Source of the DNA: Bin55 sp965220235
GTDB lineage: Bacteria > Pseudomonadota > Gammaproteobacteria > Pseudomonadales > Azotimanducaceae
Direction: 5' to 3'
DNA length: 64,000 nucleotides
NCBI GenBank assembly: GCA_965220235.1
Contig: OZ244815.1
Span: 2,542,001 to 2,606,000, forward strand
Part shown: positions 16,282 to 25,894 of the stretch, piece by piece
How the letters are laid out: every line of letters begins with the position of its first letter
Position numbering within the stretch: position 1 is the stretch's first letter
Program-made: the position numbers and the translations under genes
The notes under the pieces: generated by a model
Told to the model about the DNA's origin: nothing
The model's database searches: none
Seen by the model: the letters and a program-made list of their open reading frames with translations, nothing else

Positions 16282-18444
16282 CTAAATCTTCGTCGCAGAT
16301 TCACTCAATAAATACAAGTAGCGATAGAGCGCAAGCGCGAGCGGATGGTCGCGTTCCTCTAACCATTGAAGTTCTTTGTCGGACAGTCGAGCAGTCTGAG
16401 ATGGTTCGTCAGTAACTACACGTGTGGCACTCGCATCTGCAATGGTCGGTGGCCAGACGACGTCGCCGACTCGGCACTGCAGCAACCTAGCTTCATTCGT
16501 GTCGTACGCTGTCGCGCGTCCCTTGAGCAGGAACTGAATCTCATTCGCGTCAGCAGCATTCACGGTTTCCCCTGCTTCATACTCTATGGTGTTCGTATGT
16601 GTTTGCAGGATCCCAATGAGTTCTTCGAACATTATTTGTTTGTCGAGATAGCGTTCGATTTCCTCAGCGGATTGTTGAAGAAGCTCCCCACGCTCTTCGT
16701 GGTGTTCGCGTGAGACCGACCGCCAATCCTCAATCAAATCGTCCTCACACGTCTCAAGCGCTTGATCCTCGTTCTCAGTCAATTCCAGTTCGCTAAATAC
16801 AGCGGACGGCACGTTACGTGATAGACCTTTGACGAATGAAGGAGACGCGTCGCTGAGAACAATCTTCACGTCGTGCTTCTGTGCGTTCTGAACAAACCGA
16901 CCAACTACGCTGATCGCTGAGTAGTCGAATCCAGATACGTTCGTGAAATCCAGAATAAGGCGATACGGCGTACTCTCTTTCTCAATCGCACTAACCAACC
17001 GTTCGGCCAATGATGCTGCACTACCGAAAAACAGGTAGCCGCGAAGTCGAAATCCTTGAATCCGGTCTCCGCGCTGACGCAATATCGTGCGATCTGGTGG
17101 GCTGCGAACCGCTCTACTACTTCGACTCTGCGCATCGAATCTGGACGCGATGACATCTATCCGCGAGAGTCGCAAAGCGAAGAACACTAAAGTCGCCAAG
17201 ATTCCAACCGCAACGCCCTCTAGCAGACCAAGCGCAATGATCACGATCACGATGATTAAAACGATCGAAAACTCTGACCATGGCAAACGCTGATACGTAC
17301 GAATGAGACCTTCATCGATCATGCCCAAACCTGCGAACAACAGTATGCCGATCAGGAGTGAAAGAGGCACAAATTCAAGCGCCGCATCACCAAAGAACAG
17401 TGCGCCACCGATGACCAATGCACACATGACACCTGTGAGTCGCGAAGTCGCACCAAACTGTTTACTACGAAACGACGCAGGAACGATCATGCAGATAAAA
17501 GTTCCGCCGCCAATTCCGCCAAACATGCTTGCAGCGCCCGCGGCTCGAAATTCGCGATCCCAATCTAAATCTTCGTTCAAGGCGACTTCGAGACCGGATA
17601 ACGCCATGACAATGCAAATAAGCGCAACGAGCGCGAGTGCGAGCAGGTTTGGTATCTGGAGAACGATGGCTGACCATTCGGTTTTGAGTAAGTCTGTAGG
17701 CATGACCGGTGGCCAGAGATTTCCAGAGACCGTACTCGAATATAGAAGACCTAAATCTCGTACTTCAGTGTCAGAGAGTCCCAGAAAAGCTATTGCTGCT
17801 TGATATACGCCGACGAACAACACCACGCTGATCGGCAAGACCAACGGATTTCGCCAGCGCTTTAACGTTAGAAAGAGAGCGAGGCCGTACAAGACTCCGG
17901 GAAGCCATTGCACCAATACGTCTGCGTCCAAGAGTCTCGGCACCGTGCGCCAATTCAAATCAACACCAGCGACAGCGATTGCTGTCAGACACACCACACC
18001 ACCAATGCCACCGACGAAGCCGCTTGCAACAGGAAATGGGATAAAACGTACTAAATGGGCTAATCCATATTTACCTACCAGGAAGCAGAGCAATCCTGTC
18101 ACAGCGGCACTGATGGCTAGCGCCACGATGGTCGTGACGAACAGCGCTTCTTCCTACACATCCATTGACGTGCCGATGTGAACCATGGCGACAACCAGCG
18201 CCGGTGACAGACCCGCGATGGCACCACGAAAGCCACCTAATAGCGCAATGATCAGGCATCCCGAAAAACAGCCAAAGAGTATGAATCCAATGCCTTGAGA
18301 TGAATGAGGCGCTAACGCTCCTGAGAATATGAGCGTCGCAAACGCGACATGCGTTACAAGTAAACCTAAGCCAGATGTAGCACCTGCAGAAATTGCTGCT
18401 AACGTGGTGGCGGAAGAGAATTTTTCAGTGTTAAAGGCTTGCAT
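16282..18444 (-). pseudogene. SulP transporter with STAS and cNMP-binding-like domains, interrupted by an in-frame TAG
   Basis: One continuous frame encodes about 720 residues: N-terminal membrane helices, the SulP core (FIPFPVASGFVGG is diagnostic), a STAS domain (YRLILDFTNVSGFDYSAISVVGRF, about 160 codons from the end) and a C-terminal cyclic-nucleotide-binding-like beta roll. A single TAG at 18154-18156 stops translation after about 96 residues (...GTSMDV), and the frame continues as EEALFVTTIVALAIS without loss. A C-to-T change from CAG would explain it. The protein is either truncated, restarted downstream, read through by a suppressor, or affected by a sequencing error. The substrate would be an anion such as sulfate or bicarbonate. 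The start is ATG 18444 after two TTG codons. Confidence 0.8.
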
Positions 18445-18649
18445 CAACAATAAGCCTCAACACAATCGGCATGACTAGCGCCTGCAACTAGATAGCGCCG
18501 TCGATAGACCGCCTTCTCGGACTGTCTTGACCTGTCTATGTTTGTTTGAACTAGATCGACATATTTGCATGTGGAGCTCCGAAATGAACTCGTGTAAAAC
18601 ACGAGCAAACTCACACGAAAGAAAGGTGCTTCATTACTAAGGATGACTC

Positions 18650-19759
18650 ATGGTAACAGATAAAAAGCTAAGGCAGCGCTCTGCAATTCAACACGCGGAA
18701 GTGCGTAATCGTTGCCGAACCAACGACGTACTACGTATACATCAGCTCGTCATCACAGTCTTACTTTTGAGTCATCTCTCCGTGATGAACGTATTCGGTC
18801 AAACGGATATCAAGAACAACGACGACCCAGACCTGGCGATCCACACTGACGCCGGCGAACGAGTTCTTGAGTATGACTTCGACTCATTCAACGTGGGGAT
18901 CGCCGAGTATCCAGATGGTCCGACGGGAACTACCGTTTTTCACTTTCCGGAAGGTGCGCGACTCGCAGTAGATATACGAGGCGGTTCCCCCGGCGTGATC
19001 GGCGAATATGGTTTTGTCCACGCGATTAGCCTCGCGGGTGGCTCACTCTACGGTCTTGAGGCGGCAAGTGGGGTGAGAGCCGGTATTTTGGCAAAGAATG
19101 GATATACGAGCAGTTGGGAGACGATTCCACTCGTGAGCGGAGGAATCATCTTCGACTTTGGTCCTCGTAACAACAGCGTCTATCCCGATAAACGACTAGG
19201 TCGCATTGCATTTGAGAACGCGATGCCAAACCGATTTCCGATGGGTGCAAGAGGCGCTGGTATTTCGGCTACCGTTGGAAAAACGATCGGCTTTGACGGA
19301 GCCGAGCCAGCCGGTCAAGGCGCTGCGTTTCGGGAGACCGGTGGGATCAAAGTCTTTGCGTGTGTCGTTCTGAATGCCGTCGGTGCAGTCGTTAATCGAG
19401 ACGGACAGGTCGTGCGTGGCCATCTGAACCCCGAAACAGGTGAGCGAATCAGCTTCATGAAGGCGATCGAGCAACAGATCGAGGAAGCGGAAGCAAATCT
19501 GCAACCACCGTCAGGAAATACCACCTTAACCGTTGTTGTTACGAATCAATCGACGAATCGGTTCTCGATTGATCAAATCGCACGGCAAGTGCATAGTTCA
19601 ATGGCACGAGCGATTCAACCGTTTCAAACAGACACAGACGGTGATACCTTGTGGTTCGTGTCGACAGGCGAAGTAGATATCACGCCGTGGTCAGGCGCAG
19701 GACTTGGGGAACTGGCAGCGGATGTCGTATGGGACGCTGTTTTAGCCGCACATCCCTAA
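18650..19759 (+). CDS. Exported P1/S58-family peptidase-like protein (DmpA relative)
   Basis: The family comprises self-processing N-terminal-nucleophile aminopeptidases (DmpA, BapA). The 369-residue protein starts with a long basic segment and a hydrophobic stretch (LVITVLLLSHLSVMNVFG) that fits a signal peptide, so it is probably periplasmic. Family motifs include GGSPG near residue 112, HAISLAGGSLYGLEAASGV, GRIAFENA and GAGISATVGKTIG. At the usual autocleavage Gly-Ser/Thr position the sequence reads RETGGIKVFACVVLNAVGAVV, with no obvious nucleophile, so maturation may differ or be lost. The AAGGA ribosome-binding sequence 6 bases upstream supports the ATG. Confidence 0.75.
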   Translation: MVTDKKLRQRSAIQHAEVRNRCRTNDVLRIHQLVITVLLLSHLSVMNVFGQTDIKNNDDPDLAIHTDAGERVLEYDFDSFNVGIAEYPDGPTGTTVFHFPEGARLAVDIRGGSPGVIGEYGFVHAISLAGGSLYGLEAASGVRAGILAKNGYTSSWETIPLVSGGIIFDFGPRNNSVYPDKRLGRIAFENAMPNRFPMGARGAGISATVGKTIGFDGAEPAGQGAAFRETGGIKVFACVVLNAVGAVVNRDGQVVRGHLNPETGERISFMKAIEQQIEEAEANLQPPSGNTTLTVVVTNQSTNRFSIDQIARQVHSSMARAIQPFQTDTDGDTLWFVSTGEVDITPWSGAGLGELAADVVWDAVLAAHP

Positions 19760-19768
19760 ATCGCTGAG

Positions 19769-20944
19769 TTAAGCGCCGACAACTGAAGACTGGACTAAGC
19801 GTTCAACTTCCTCATCGGTCAACCCTAATTCCGCGCTCAGCACTTCGCTCGTGTGCTCACCGAGCTGAGGCGCAGGTATGAGTGGCACATCGCTCTCTGA
19901 CATCTTGACAGGCCAACCGAGCAACTTAATTTTTCCGTGAACAGGATGGTTAACCTCGTGTACAAATCCACGTTCAACCAGGTGTTGGTTTGTGTAAAGG
20001 TCCTGCGTCGTCAACACCGCGCTCGCTGGAACGCCAGCTTCAGCAAGTTCACGCATCGCGTCGTACTTTGTCCGTACTCTCGTCCAGGCGGTGATCTTCT
20101 CGATGAGTAACTTGCGCAGTGCCTCAGGAGACCGTTCCTCGTTCTCTCCAGATTCATCAACATTCCCGACTACCTGTAGCAACGCCTCCGCCATTTTCGC
20201 AGTGACAGCCATAACAAAGACGTAGTCGTTCGGCTTATCACCAAGACAGGGATACAGGTTTGAGTACGGTCCGCCACCATTACCAGTTCGTCCAGCTGGG
20301 CGCTCGCCAAAACGACCTCCTGACGTCGCGGTACGCAGGTAGTAAGTCATAGCCTCTTGCATCGACAATTCAATGTACTGTCCTTTTCCTGTCCGCATCT
20401 TCTGAATGTATGCAGCGCTAATAGCGAGCGCCATCTGTACGCCTGTTCCCGCATCGCCCATGGTTGGACCTGGTCGCATCGGTGGACCGTCCGCTTCACC
20501 GGTAATCGAAAACGCACCGGCAGCTGCTTGCGCCACCATGTCATAACACTTGTAGTCCGACCACGGACCTTCTACACCGAACCCTTTGAGACGAGCATAG
20601 ATGATGTCAGGTTTTCGCTCGCGTAGGATGTCATAAGTCAGGTTTAGCTTTTCGATGACACCCGGTCCATAGTTCTCAACAAAAACGTCAAACTGCGGCA
20701 GTAGACCGAGAAACAGTTCACGACCCTTCTCGGACTTTAGATCGATAGCGACGCTACGCTTGTTCGAATTCCAAACGACGAAATACTCTCTGTTACCGTC
20801 AGGTCCTCTACCCGGATCACCTTTTCCTGGCGCTTCAACCTTTACTACATCCGCACCTAACCACGCCAATGCTTGCGTACACGACGTACCTGCCTCGTAT
20901 TGAGTCATGTCTAAGATGCGCATACCGTCTAACGCTGCCATCAT
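19769..20944 (-). CDS. Class III CoA-transferase (CaiB/BaiF family)
   Basis: This 391-residue CoA-transferase exchanges CoA between carboxylic acids. The N-terminus GMRILDMTQ, the ADVVKVEAPGKGDPGR segment, KGFGVEGPWSDY and the probable active-site Asp in PTMGDAGTGV (about residue 167) are typical of the formyl-CoA:oxalate and carnitine transferase family. The substrate cannot be deduced. It converges with the peptidase gene, separated by 9 bases. Confidence 0.87.
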   Translation of the reverse strand: MMAALDGMRILDMTQYEAGTSCTQALAWLGADVVKVEAPGKGDPGRGPDGNREYFVVWNSNKRSVAIDLKSEKGRELFLGLLPQFDVFVENYGPGVIEKLNLTYDILRERKPDIIYARLKGFGVEGPWSDYKCYDMVAQAAAGAFSITGEADGPPMRPGPTMGDAGTGVQMALAISAAYIQKMRTGKGQYIELSMQEAMTYYLRTATSGGRFGERPAGRTGNGGGPYSNLYPCLGDKPNDYVFVMAVTAKMAEALLQVVGNVDESGENEERSPEALRKLLIEKITAWTRVRTKYDAMRELAEAGVPASAVLTTQDLYTNQHLVERGFVHEVNHPVHGKIKLLGWPVKMSESDVPLIPAPQLGEHTSEVLSAELGLTDEEVERLVQSSVVGA

Positions 20945-21164
20945 TAATCCTTCGTCTACCTATAAATGCGACTTCCTGTCACATGGTTGAGTATAGAGCG
21001 ATGTGCTCGACGGCTTGATCGAATGAACATTTTTCGATTGCGAACGGTCGCTTCCGGAGATTCCGACTTCCATATCCAAACGCTCGGCGCCATCATGAAA
21101 TCCTCTTCTGTCTATATTTCACACTAGCAATCTAGACTACAACCCTTCAAGTTCGGAAATTCAG
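20945..21164. promoter_or_regulatory. Divergent promoter region between CoA-transferase and dioxygenase genes
   Basis: The 220 bases separate two genes that point away from each other, so both promoters must lie here. I do not recognise a specific operator or a strong consensus promoter. It is AT-richer than its surroundings near 21100-21150. Confidence 0.35.
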
Positions 21165-21992
21165 ATGTCCCAAACGATCGAAGTCGAACCATTAACGCCA
21201 ACTATCGGTGCACAAATTAACGGTGTGGATTTGTCCCAGCCTCTCTCGGAGACCATGTTTCAACAAATCCACGACGCATGGATGCGGCATCTAGTCCTGT
21301 TCTTTCGAAACCAGAAGATCTCACCAGATCAGCACCTAGAGTTTGGTCGTCGTTTTGGTGCGTTGCACATTCATCCGGCAGCTCCGTATCTGCATGACAA
21401 TCCCGAGCTCATGAAGGTCCACACGGATAACAATTCGCATATACAAAACGGTGCCACTTGGCACTCAGACGTCTCGGCGGACGAAGAACCGCCCCTAGGA
21501 TCGATACTGCATCTTCATCGAGTGCCGCCGAACGGTGGTGACACTTTGTTCGCAAATATGTACGCTGCTTTTGACGCATTGAGTGAACCGATTCAGAAGC
21601 TACTCATAGGTTTAGAGGCGCACCACGTATCGGACTACACGCATCAATACGGTGACCATAAACCACAACGCGAGTTTCCAAAGGCAGTACATCCAGTCGT
21701 TCGCACCCACCCCATCACGGGACGCCAAGCACTGTTTGTCAATTCGGGTTTCACGAAACGCATTCGCGGAATGTCACGTATGGAAAGCGATGCATTGCTT
21801 GAGATGTTGTTTAAGCACGTGACGAATCCTGCATTCCAGTGTCGCTTTCAGTGGCAACCTAATTCGATTGCGATGTGGGACAACCGATGTGTTCAACACC
21901 TAGCGATTTGGGATTACTATCCCGAAACCAGGAGTGGAATTAGGGTTACGGTGAAAGGCGACCGACCTTTCTACACGCAGCAAGTCGTCTAA
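21165..21992 (+). CDS. TauD/TfdA-family Fe(II)/2-oxoglutarate dioxygenase
   Basis: This 275-residue dioxygenase couples substrate hydroxylation with decarboxylation of 2-oxoglutarate. The iron ligands are visible as WHSDVS (HxD, about residues 99-101) and the distal His in CVQHLAIWDY, with the cosubstrate Arg in RSGIRVTVKG. The N-terminus EPLTPTIGAQINGVDLSQPL is classical. It could act on taurine, another sulfonate or an aryloxy acid; no transporter gene is nearby to decide. The genes for a CULT-domain protein and a HAD dehalogenase-like enzyme follow in the same direction. Confidence 0.88.
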   Translation: MSQTIEVEPLTPTIGAQINGVDLSQPLSETMFQQIHDAWMRHLVLFFRNQKISPDQHLEFGRRFGALHIHPAAPYLHDNPELMKVHTDNNSHIQNGATWHSDVSADEEPPLGSILHLHRVPPNGGDTLFANMYAAFDALSEPIQKLLIGLEAHHVSDYTHQYGDHKPQREFPKAVHPVVRTHPITGRQALFVNSGFTKRIRGMSRMESDALLEMLFKHVTNPAFQCRFQWQPNSIAMWDNRCVQHLAIWDYYPETRSGIRVTVKGDRPFYTQQVV

Positions 21993-22076
21993 CGTGACGA
22001 AGGCAGCTTAACCTGTCTAACTCTCGTCCCGAACCTGTAAACTTTTCGCGACTGAATTCAGGATCCATCTGGACCC

Positions 22077-22466
22077 GTGTCTGAAACGACGATCGTTAAG
22101 GAGAAGGATTCAAAACTCGAATCGCTTCTCGAAAACTATCAAGAGACGCTCGAAGAACGCTCAGACCAATTTGTTAAGTGTGTCAATTGCCAGCATGTTC
22201 TGACTCATGCGGACACCGCGATTAGCGTCGCCGGAAACCATCGCCACGTCAAAACTAACCCATACGGTAATACGTTTGAATTTCGATGCTTTAGTGAAGC
22301 GCTAGGTTGCGCCGTCGAAGGACCTGATGAAAGCGCGCATAGCTGGTTTCCAGGTTGCGTATGGCAGTATCTCTATTGTGAAGCATGTAACCAGCATCTA
22401 GGTTGGTTTTTTCACGGCGCCGACAGCTTTTTCGGCATCCGCTCGGATGCGATTCACATCGAATAG
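22077..22466 (+). CDS. Bacterial CULT-domain protein (cereblon thalidomide-binding-domain homologue)
   Basis: The 129-residue protein consists of a short helical N-terminus and one CULT domain. Zinc is probably held by C35-VN-C38 and C101-EA-C104. Three tryptophans of the aromatic cage are at W90, W96 and W110, with F112 two residues after the last. Their spacing (6 and 14) matches the bacterial homologue MsCI4 of Magnetospirillum as I recall it (W79, W85, W99, Y101), and N61, P62 and F67 match N50, P51 and F56 with the same offset of 11. The natural ligand of bacterial CULT proteins is not settled; the domain binds cyclic imides such as thalidomide and uridine. The start is GTG. Confidence 0.88.
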   Translation: MSETTIVKEKDSKLESLLENYQETLEERSDQFVKCVNCQHVLTHADTAISVAGNHRHVKTNPYGNTFEFRCFSEALGCAVEGPDESAHSWFPGCVWQYLYCEACNQHLGWFFHGADSFFGIRSDAIHIE

Positions 22467-22532
22467 CAGTCCACCCAATCCACCCTAACTTCGTTCCGTT
22501 TAATTCGCGCGTTTTCAATAAGCGAACCTCGC

Positions 22533-23219
22533 ATGCCTGACTTGCGCGCAGACGACTACGACGTACTTAGCTTCGATTGTTACGGCACTCTCGTCGACTG
22601 GGAGACCGCAATCATTCAATATCTCCAACCGGTCTTAATTTCCCACGATGTCCATGTCTTCGACGGTACGATCCTTGAGTTCTATTCAGAATGGGAACCG
22701 CTGGAGCAAGATGCAGGCGGGTCGTACAGAGATGTACTCGGTCGTGTCATGTCGCGCTATGGTGCGCGATTGGGATTTACGCCGACCGAGGAGGAATCAA
22801 AAGGCTTCGTCAACGCGATCTCTACCTCGGAACCATTCAGCGATACGGTTGATGCCATAACAAAGCTCGCCGAACACTTCGAGCTCGCGATCATCTCGAA
22901 CACGGACAAAGATCTAATCGAATTGACGCTTAAATCCATGCCAGCGGATTTCTGTGCTGTGCTGACAGCACAAGAACTAGGCGCCTACAAACCAGACCCT
23001 GTGATGATGCGGAAAGCGTTTGATCAGATCAGTCAACACGGGGAGCGAATACTCCACGTCGCGCAGAGCCGTTATCACGACATCGCACCCGCGAGCGAAT
23101 TAGGTCTTAACACCGTTTGGATTAACAGGCAAAGCGAGCACGCGTCAGCAGTGCAGCATGTCAACGCCCATCCAGTGTGGGAGTTCGAAACTCTAGCTGA
23201 ATTTGCGGATGTTCTCTAG
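22533..23219 (+). CDS. HAD-superfamily hydrolase, haloacid dehalogenase type II-like
   Basis: This 228-residue protein has the HAD motifs in order: motif I FDCYGTLVDW (nucleophile Asp, about residue 15), motif II Ser in IISNTDKD, motif III Lys in GAYKPDPVM, and the acidic end in SRYHDIAPASELGLNTVW. The DCYGTLVDW wording matches L-2-haloacid dehalogenases, but many such proteins are phosphatases. It may be cotranscribed with the dioxygenase and CULT genes upstream. Confidence 0.85.
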   Translation: MPDLRADDYDVLSFDCYGTLVDWETAIIQYLQPVLISHDVHVFDGTILEFYSEWEPLEQDAGGSYRDVLGRVMSRYGARLGFTPTEEESKGFVNAISTSEPFSDTVDAITKLAEHFELAIISNTDKDLIELTLKSMPADFCAVLTAQELGAYKPDPVMMRKAFDQISQHGERILHVAQSRYHDIAPASELGLNTVWINRQSEHASAVQHVNAHPVWEFETLAEFADVL

Positions 23220-23237
23220 CGACGCGCTAGTCGTCGC
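23219..23237. terminator. Hairpin between convergent HAD and ftsZ genes
   Basis: gcgacg (23219-23224) and cgtcgc (23232-23237) pair around a 7-base loop just past the HAD stop codon. No T-run follows, so it is a weak candidate for ending either transcript. Confidence 0.35.
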
Positions 23238-23248
23238 GACTCGTCCTG

Positions 23249-24562
23249 CTAGCTCGGGTTTTTACGCGTCAATTCAGTAGACGCGTCTTCGTTTGCCGTG
23301 AAATCAAGTGCGGAGTTAGATGGCGCGACTTCGTTCTGAGAAACGACGTGCGCGTCAAAGTCATCCGTATCTCCGTCTAACCCGACTGGCTCTTTTACTT
23401 CCGGTAAAACAGACGGATCGAATTCAGCTTCTTCGTCAAATTCGGCTGACGCGAGCGTCGAGGCTTCTTCGTCGAACGCGTCGACAGTTGTCTCGACTTC
23501 ACTATGTGCGGCACGAAGAACCACAGTCGCGACCATCGCACCCTTCGGCAAATCATCATCGATGAACGACGCAACTTTCAAGTTCGACGTTTTAGCACCC
23601 GTCTGCATCTCTTCCACGGATTGCTTGATGGACGACTCGTCGGTAATGTCGTCTATGTCCTCGTCGTCCTCATCGCCACCAAGCGTGAAACTCAATACAC
23701 CACGCCCCTCCTCGATAGGTGCACCGAAGTCGATCGTTAGCCAGTCTGTATCAAGCGCTTGTGCCAATAGACCTTTGAATCTTGCTTGGCTATCGCCGCT
23801 CGCGTTCACTTCTTCCTTCATCTCTTCCGGTTCGAGTGACGCTGTGCCGATGAACATATTGACCGCTTCGCCGTCTAGTTTCGACAGCGTCGCCTTCAGA
23901 TCCGCCATGTCGATGTTCGGTATCTGCGTGTCGACCAGCAAACGTGCGATCGCATTTATCTTCTCGTACACCAACTTATTGACTTCACGTTGACGTGCAC
24001 GCATGCCCATGCCGGGCTTGTTGTTTGGCACCACCATCAATGCGTCGACTTCTTCGCGCATTGCGCTTATGCCTTGAGATGCGAGCGTAACGGTCTGATC
24101 ACCACTGCCGCCGCCAGGAGTCGTCAGAATCGAAATAGTCAGCAATCCCGGATTTTCATGCGAAGCATGATTTGCGATCACGGGACTAGCACCAGTACCG
24201 GTGCCACCGCCCATACACGAAACAATGAACAGCAATCGTTTGCCATTGAATTTGGACATGAGAAGCTGCGTGTCTTCTTGCGCAGCGCCTCGACCGACTT
24301 CCGGATTTCCACCCGCACCTTCGCCGTCGCAAATCCGCGCGCCGATTTGAATAGTCTCCAGACCCGCGTCTAATTTGTCGAGAGCCTGTTTGTCGGTATT
24401 TATGGCGTAAAAATCAACGTTTTTAATCCCTCGGCGAGAGAGATGGCTGACGATATTGCCACCACCGCCGCCTACGCCGACGACACCAATACCAAGTGGT
24501 TTGACGACCGGTGCGCCTACCCCGATCTTTCGACTTCGTGTCTCCGTAATCATGGTTGCCAC
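23249..24562 (-). CDS. ftsZ: Cell division GTPase FtsZ with divergent C-terminal tail
   Basis: FtsZ polymerises into the division ring. The 437-residue protein has GGGGGNIV (about 31-38), the tubulin signature GGGTGTG at 118-124 and the T7-loop NIDMAD at 216-221, so GTP binding and hydrolysis are intact. A 20-residue N-terminal extension precedes the core. The tail from about residue 330 is long and very acidic. The canonical C-terminal peptide (D-x-P-A-F-L-R) that binds FtsA, ZipA and MinC is not recognisable; the end is ...ASTELTRKNPS. No lpxC follows. Confidence 0.92.
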   Translation of the reverse strand: MATMITETRSRKIGVGAPVVKPLGIGVVGVGGGGGNIVSHLSRRGIKNVDFYAINTDKQALDKLDAGLETIQIGARICDGEGAGGNPEVGRGAAQEDTQLLMSKFNGKRLLFIVSCMGGGTGTGASPVIANHASHENPGLLTISILTTPGGGSGDQTVTLASQGISAMREEVDALMVVPNNKPGMGMRARQREVNKLVYEKINAIARLLVDTQIPNIDMADLKATLSKLDGEAVNMFIGTASLEPEEMKEEVNASGDSQARFKGLLAQALDTDWLTIDFGAPIEEGRGVLSFTLGGDEDDEDIDDITDESSIKQSVEEMQTGAKTSNLKVASFIDDDLPKGAMVATVVLRAAHSEVETTVDAFDEEASTLASAEFDEEAEFDPSVLPEVKEPVGLDGDTDDFDAHVVSQNEVAPSNSALDFTANEDASTELTRKNPS

Positions 24563-24592
24563 TCCCTAGCTGGGCTCCACTTGAGAAAGCGT

Positions 24593-25894
24593 TCAAACAT
24601 TGCCGCCCAACCATCTATAGACTGATCGTGCGGCAGTGCTCGTTACGCCGCGCGTTTGCGCTGTCCTCGCTTGGTGCGTTTTTATTCTACCGACTACCCG
24701 CCTTTGGAGTAATCCCACCACGGTTGCCATCGCTGGATCATTGAGTTCCGCAGTATTAATGTCAGCACCAACGAAGATCTGATCATGTGTCGAATCACCG
24801 TTCGCATCAGCGCTAGGTGATGGAACTACCTTCGGGTGATCTACGTACGCTTCGAGATGAAACACCTCTGAGGCTAACTCCGCAATGTTCTCTATGTTCG
24901 AACTACCACCGGTTAATACGATCCGCGTGGACCGAAACTCGGTGGTCAAGTTATGTCGCTCAATTTCTTCCGCGACTTCATTGAAGATTCTCTCGTAGAC
25001 CGCTCGAATAATCTGTGAAAACAAACTCATTGAGGTATAGGTCTCTTCTCTGCCGTTCACTCCTGGAACGGTGATTGAACTTTCGTCCACTTCATGACCA
25101 GCGACGCTGCCGTGTCGTATCTTTAATTCTTCCGCGGCTTGAGGAGGTGTGAAGAGAGATTTGGCGATATCTTGATCGACCTGTCGACCGCCCCAGTTCA
25201 ATACACCCGTGTGTTTTATTTCGCCTGCGACGAACAAAGCGACACCAGTTGTTTCATGACCGATATCGATCACGCAAACGCCTAACTCACGTGAAGCGTC
25301 GTCTAGGACCGCATTTGAGCTTGCGAGAGGCGAAGCAATCAACTGTAGATTGGGTAGTCTGCATTTCGTAATGCACTTTGTTATGTTCTGTTGTGCGTTG
25401 CTAGATGCCATGATCATATGGACATCCGCATCTAGCCTTTTTCCCGCTTGACCCAATGGCTGAACGATTCCAACTTGATTGTCAACGATGTACTGCTGCG
25501 GAAGAACGTGCAGCATCACATTCGCCGCGCCTAAATTCACTGCTTGCGCAGTATGCAATGCTTGATTGACGTGCTTTTCGGACACTTCTCCTTTGTGGGT
25601 AACCGACGAACCCATCGCATTGAGACAAGAGAGGTGGCTCCCATTCAGGTTTGCGATTGCATCTTCTATCGGAGACTTGATACCTTGCTCGGCCTCGCGT
25701 AGCGTGGCTTCGACCTCACCTACGGTTCGATCCATGTCAACAACAATGCCTTGATGAACACCAGTTGATGAACGCTGTGCGAATCTGACGACCTCAACGT
25801 GTCCATCGGATCGAAGGTAACCAATGCACACGGCGATCTTGCTCGAACCGACGTCGATCGCCGCGAATAAATTCGGAGTCTTGCCTTTCGTCAT
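24593..25894 (-). CDS. ftsA: Cell division protein FtsA
   Basis: This actin-like protein anchors FtsZ to the membrane. The 433-residue protein begins LFAAIDVGSSKIAVCIG (phosphate 1 loop), has CVIDIGHETTGVALF (phosphate 2) and VLTGGSSNIENIAEL (adenosine motif), and ends in an amphipathic helix SVYRWLGGNV, the membrane-targeting sequence. It overlaps ftsQ by 4 bases upstream and lies 30 bases before ftsZ, the standard order. Confidence 0.93.
   Translation of the reverse strand: MTKGKTPNLFAAIDVGSSKIAVCIGYLRSDGHVEVVRFAQRSSTGVHQGIVVDMDRTVGEVEATLREAEQGIKSPIEDAIANLNGSHLSCLNAMGSSVTHKGEVSEKHVNQALHTAQAVNLGAANVMLHVLPQQYIVDNQVGIVQPLGQAGKRLDADVHMIMASSNAQQNITKCITKCRLPNLQLIASPLASSNAVLDDASRELGVCVIDIGHETTGVALFVAGEIKHTGVLNWGGRQVDQDIAKSLFTPPQAAEELKIRHGSVAGHEVDESSITVPGVNGREETYTSMSLFSQIIRAVYERIFNEVAEEIERHNLTTEFRSTRIVLTGGSSNIENIAELASEVFHLEAYVDHPKVVPSPSADANGDSTHDQIFVGADINTAELNDPAMATVVGLLQRRVVGRIKTHQARTAQTRGVTSTAARSVYRWLGGNV

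Noticed and set aside
18154..18444. A separate small membrane-protein gene upstream of the SulP gene
   Set aside because: The sequence continues in frame across the TAG with SulP-like helices, so it is the N-terminus of one interrupted gene.
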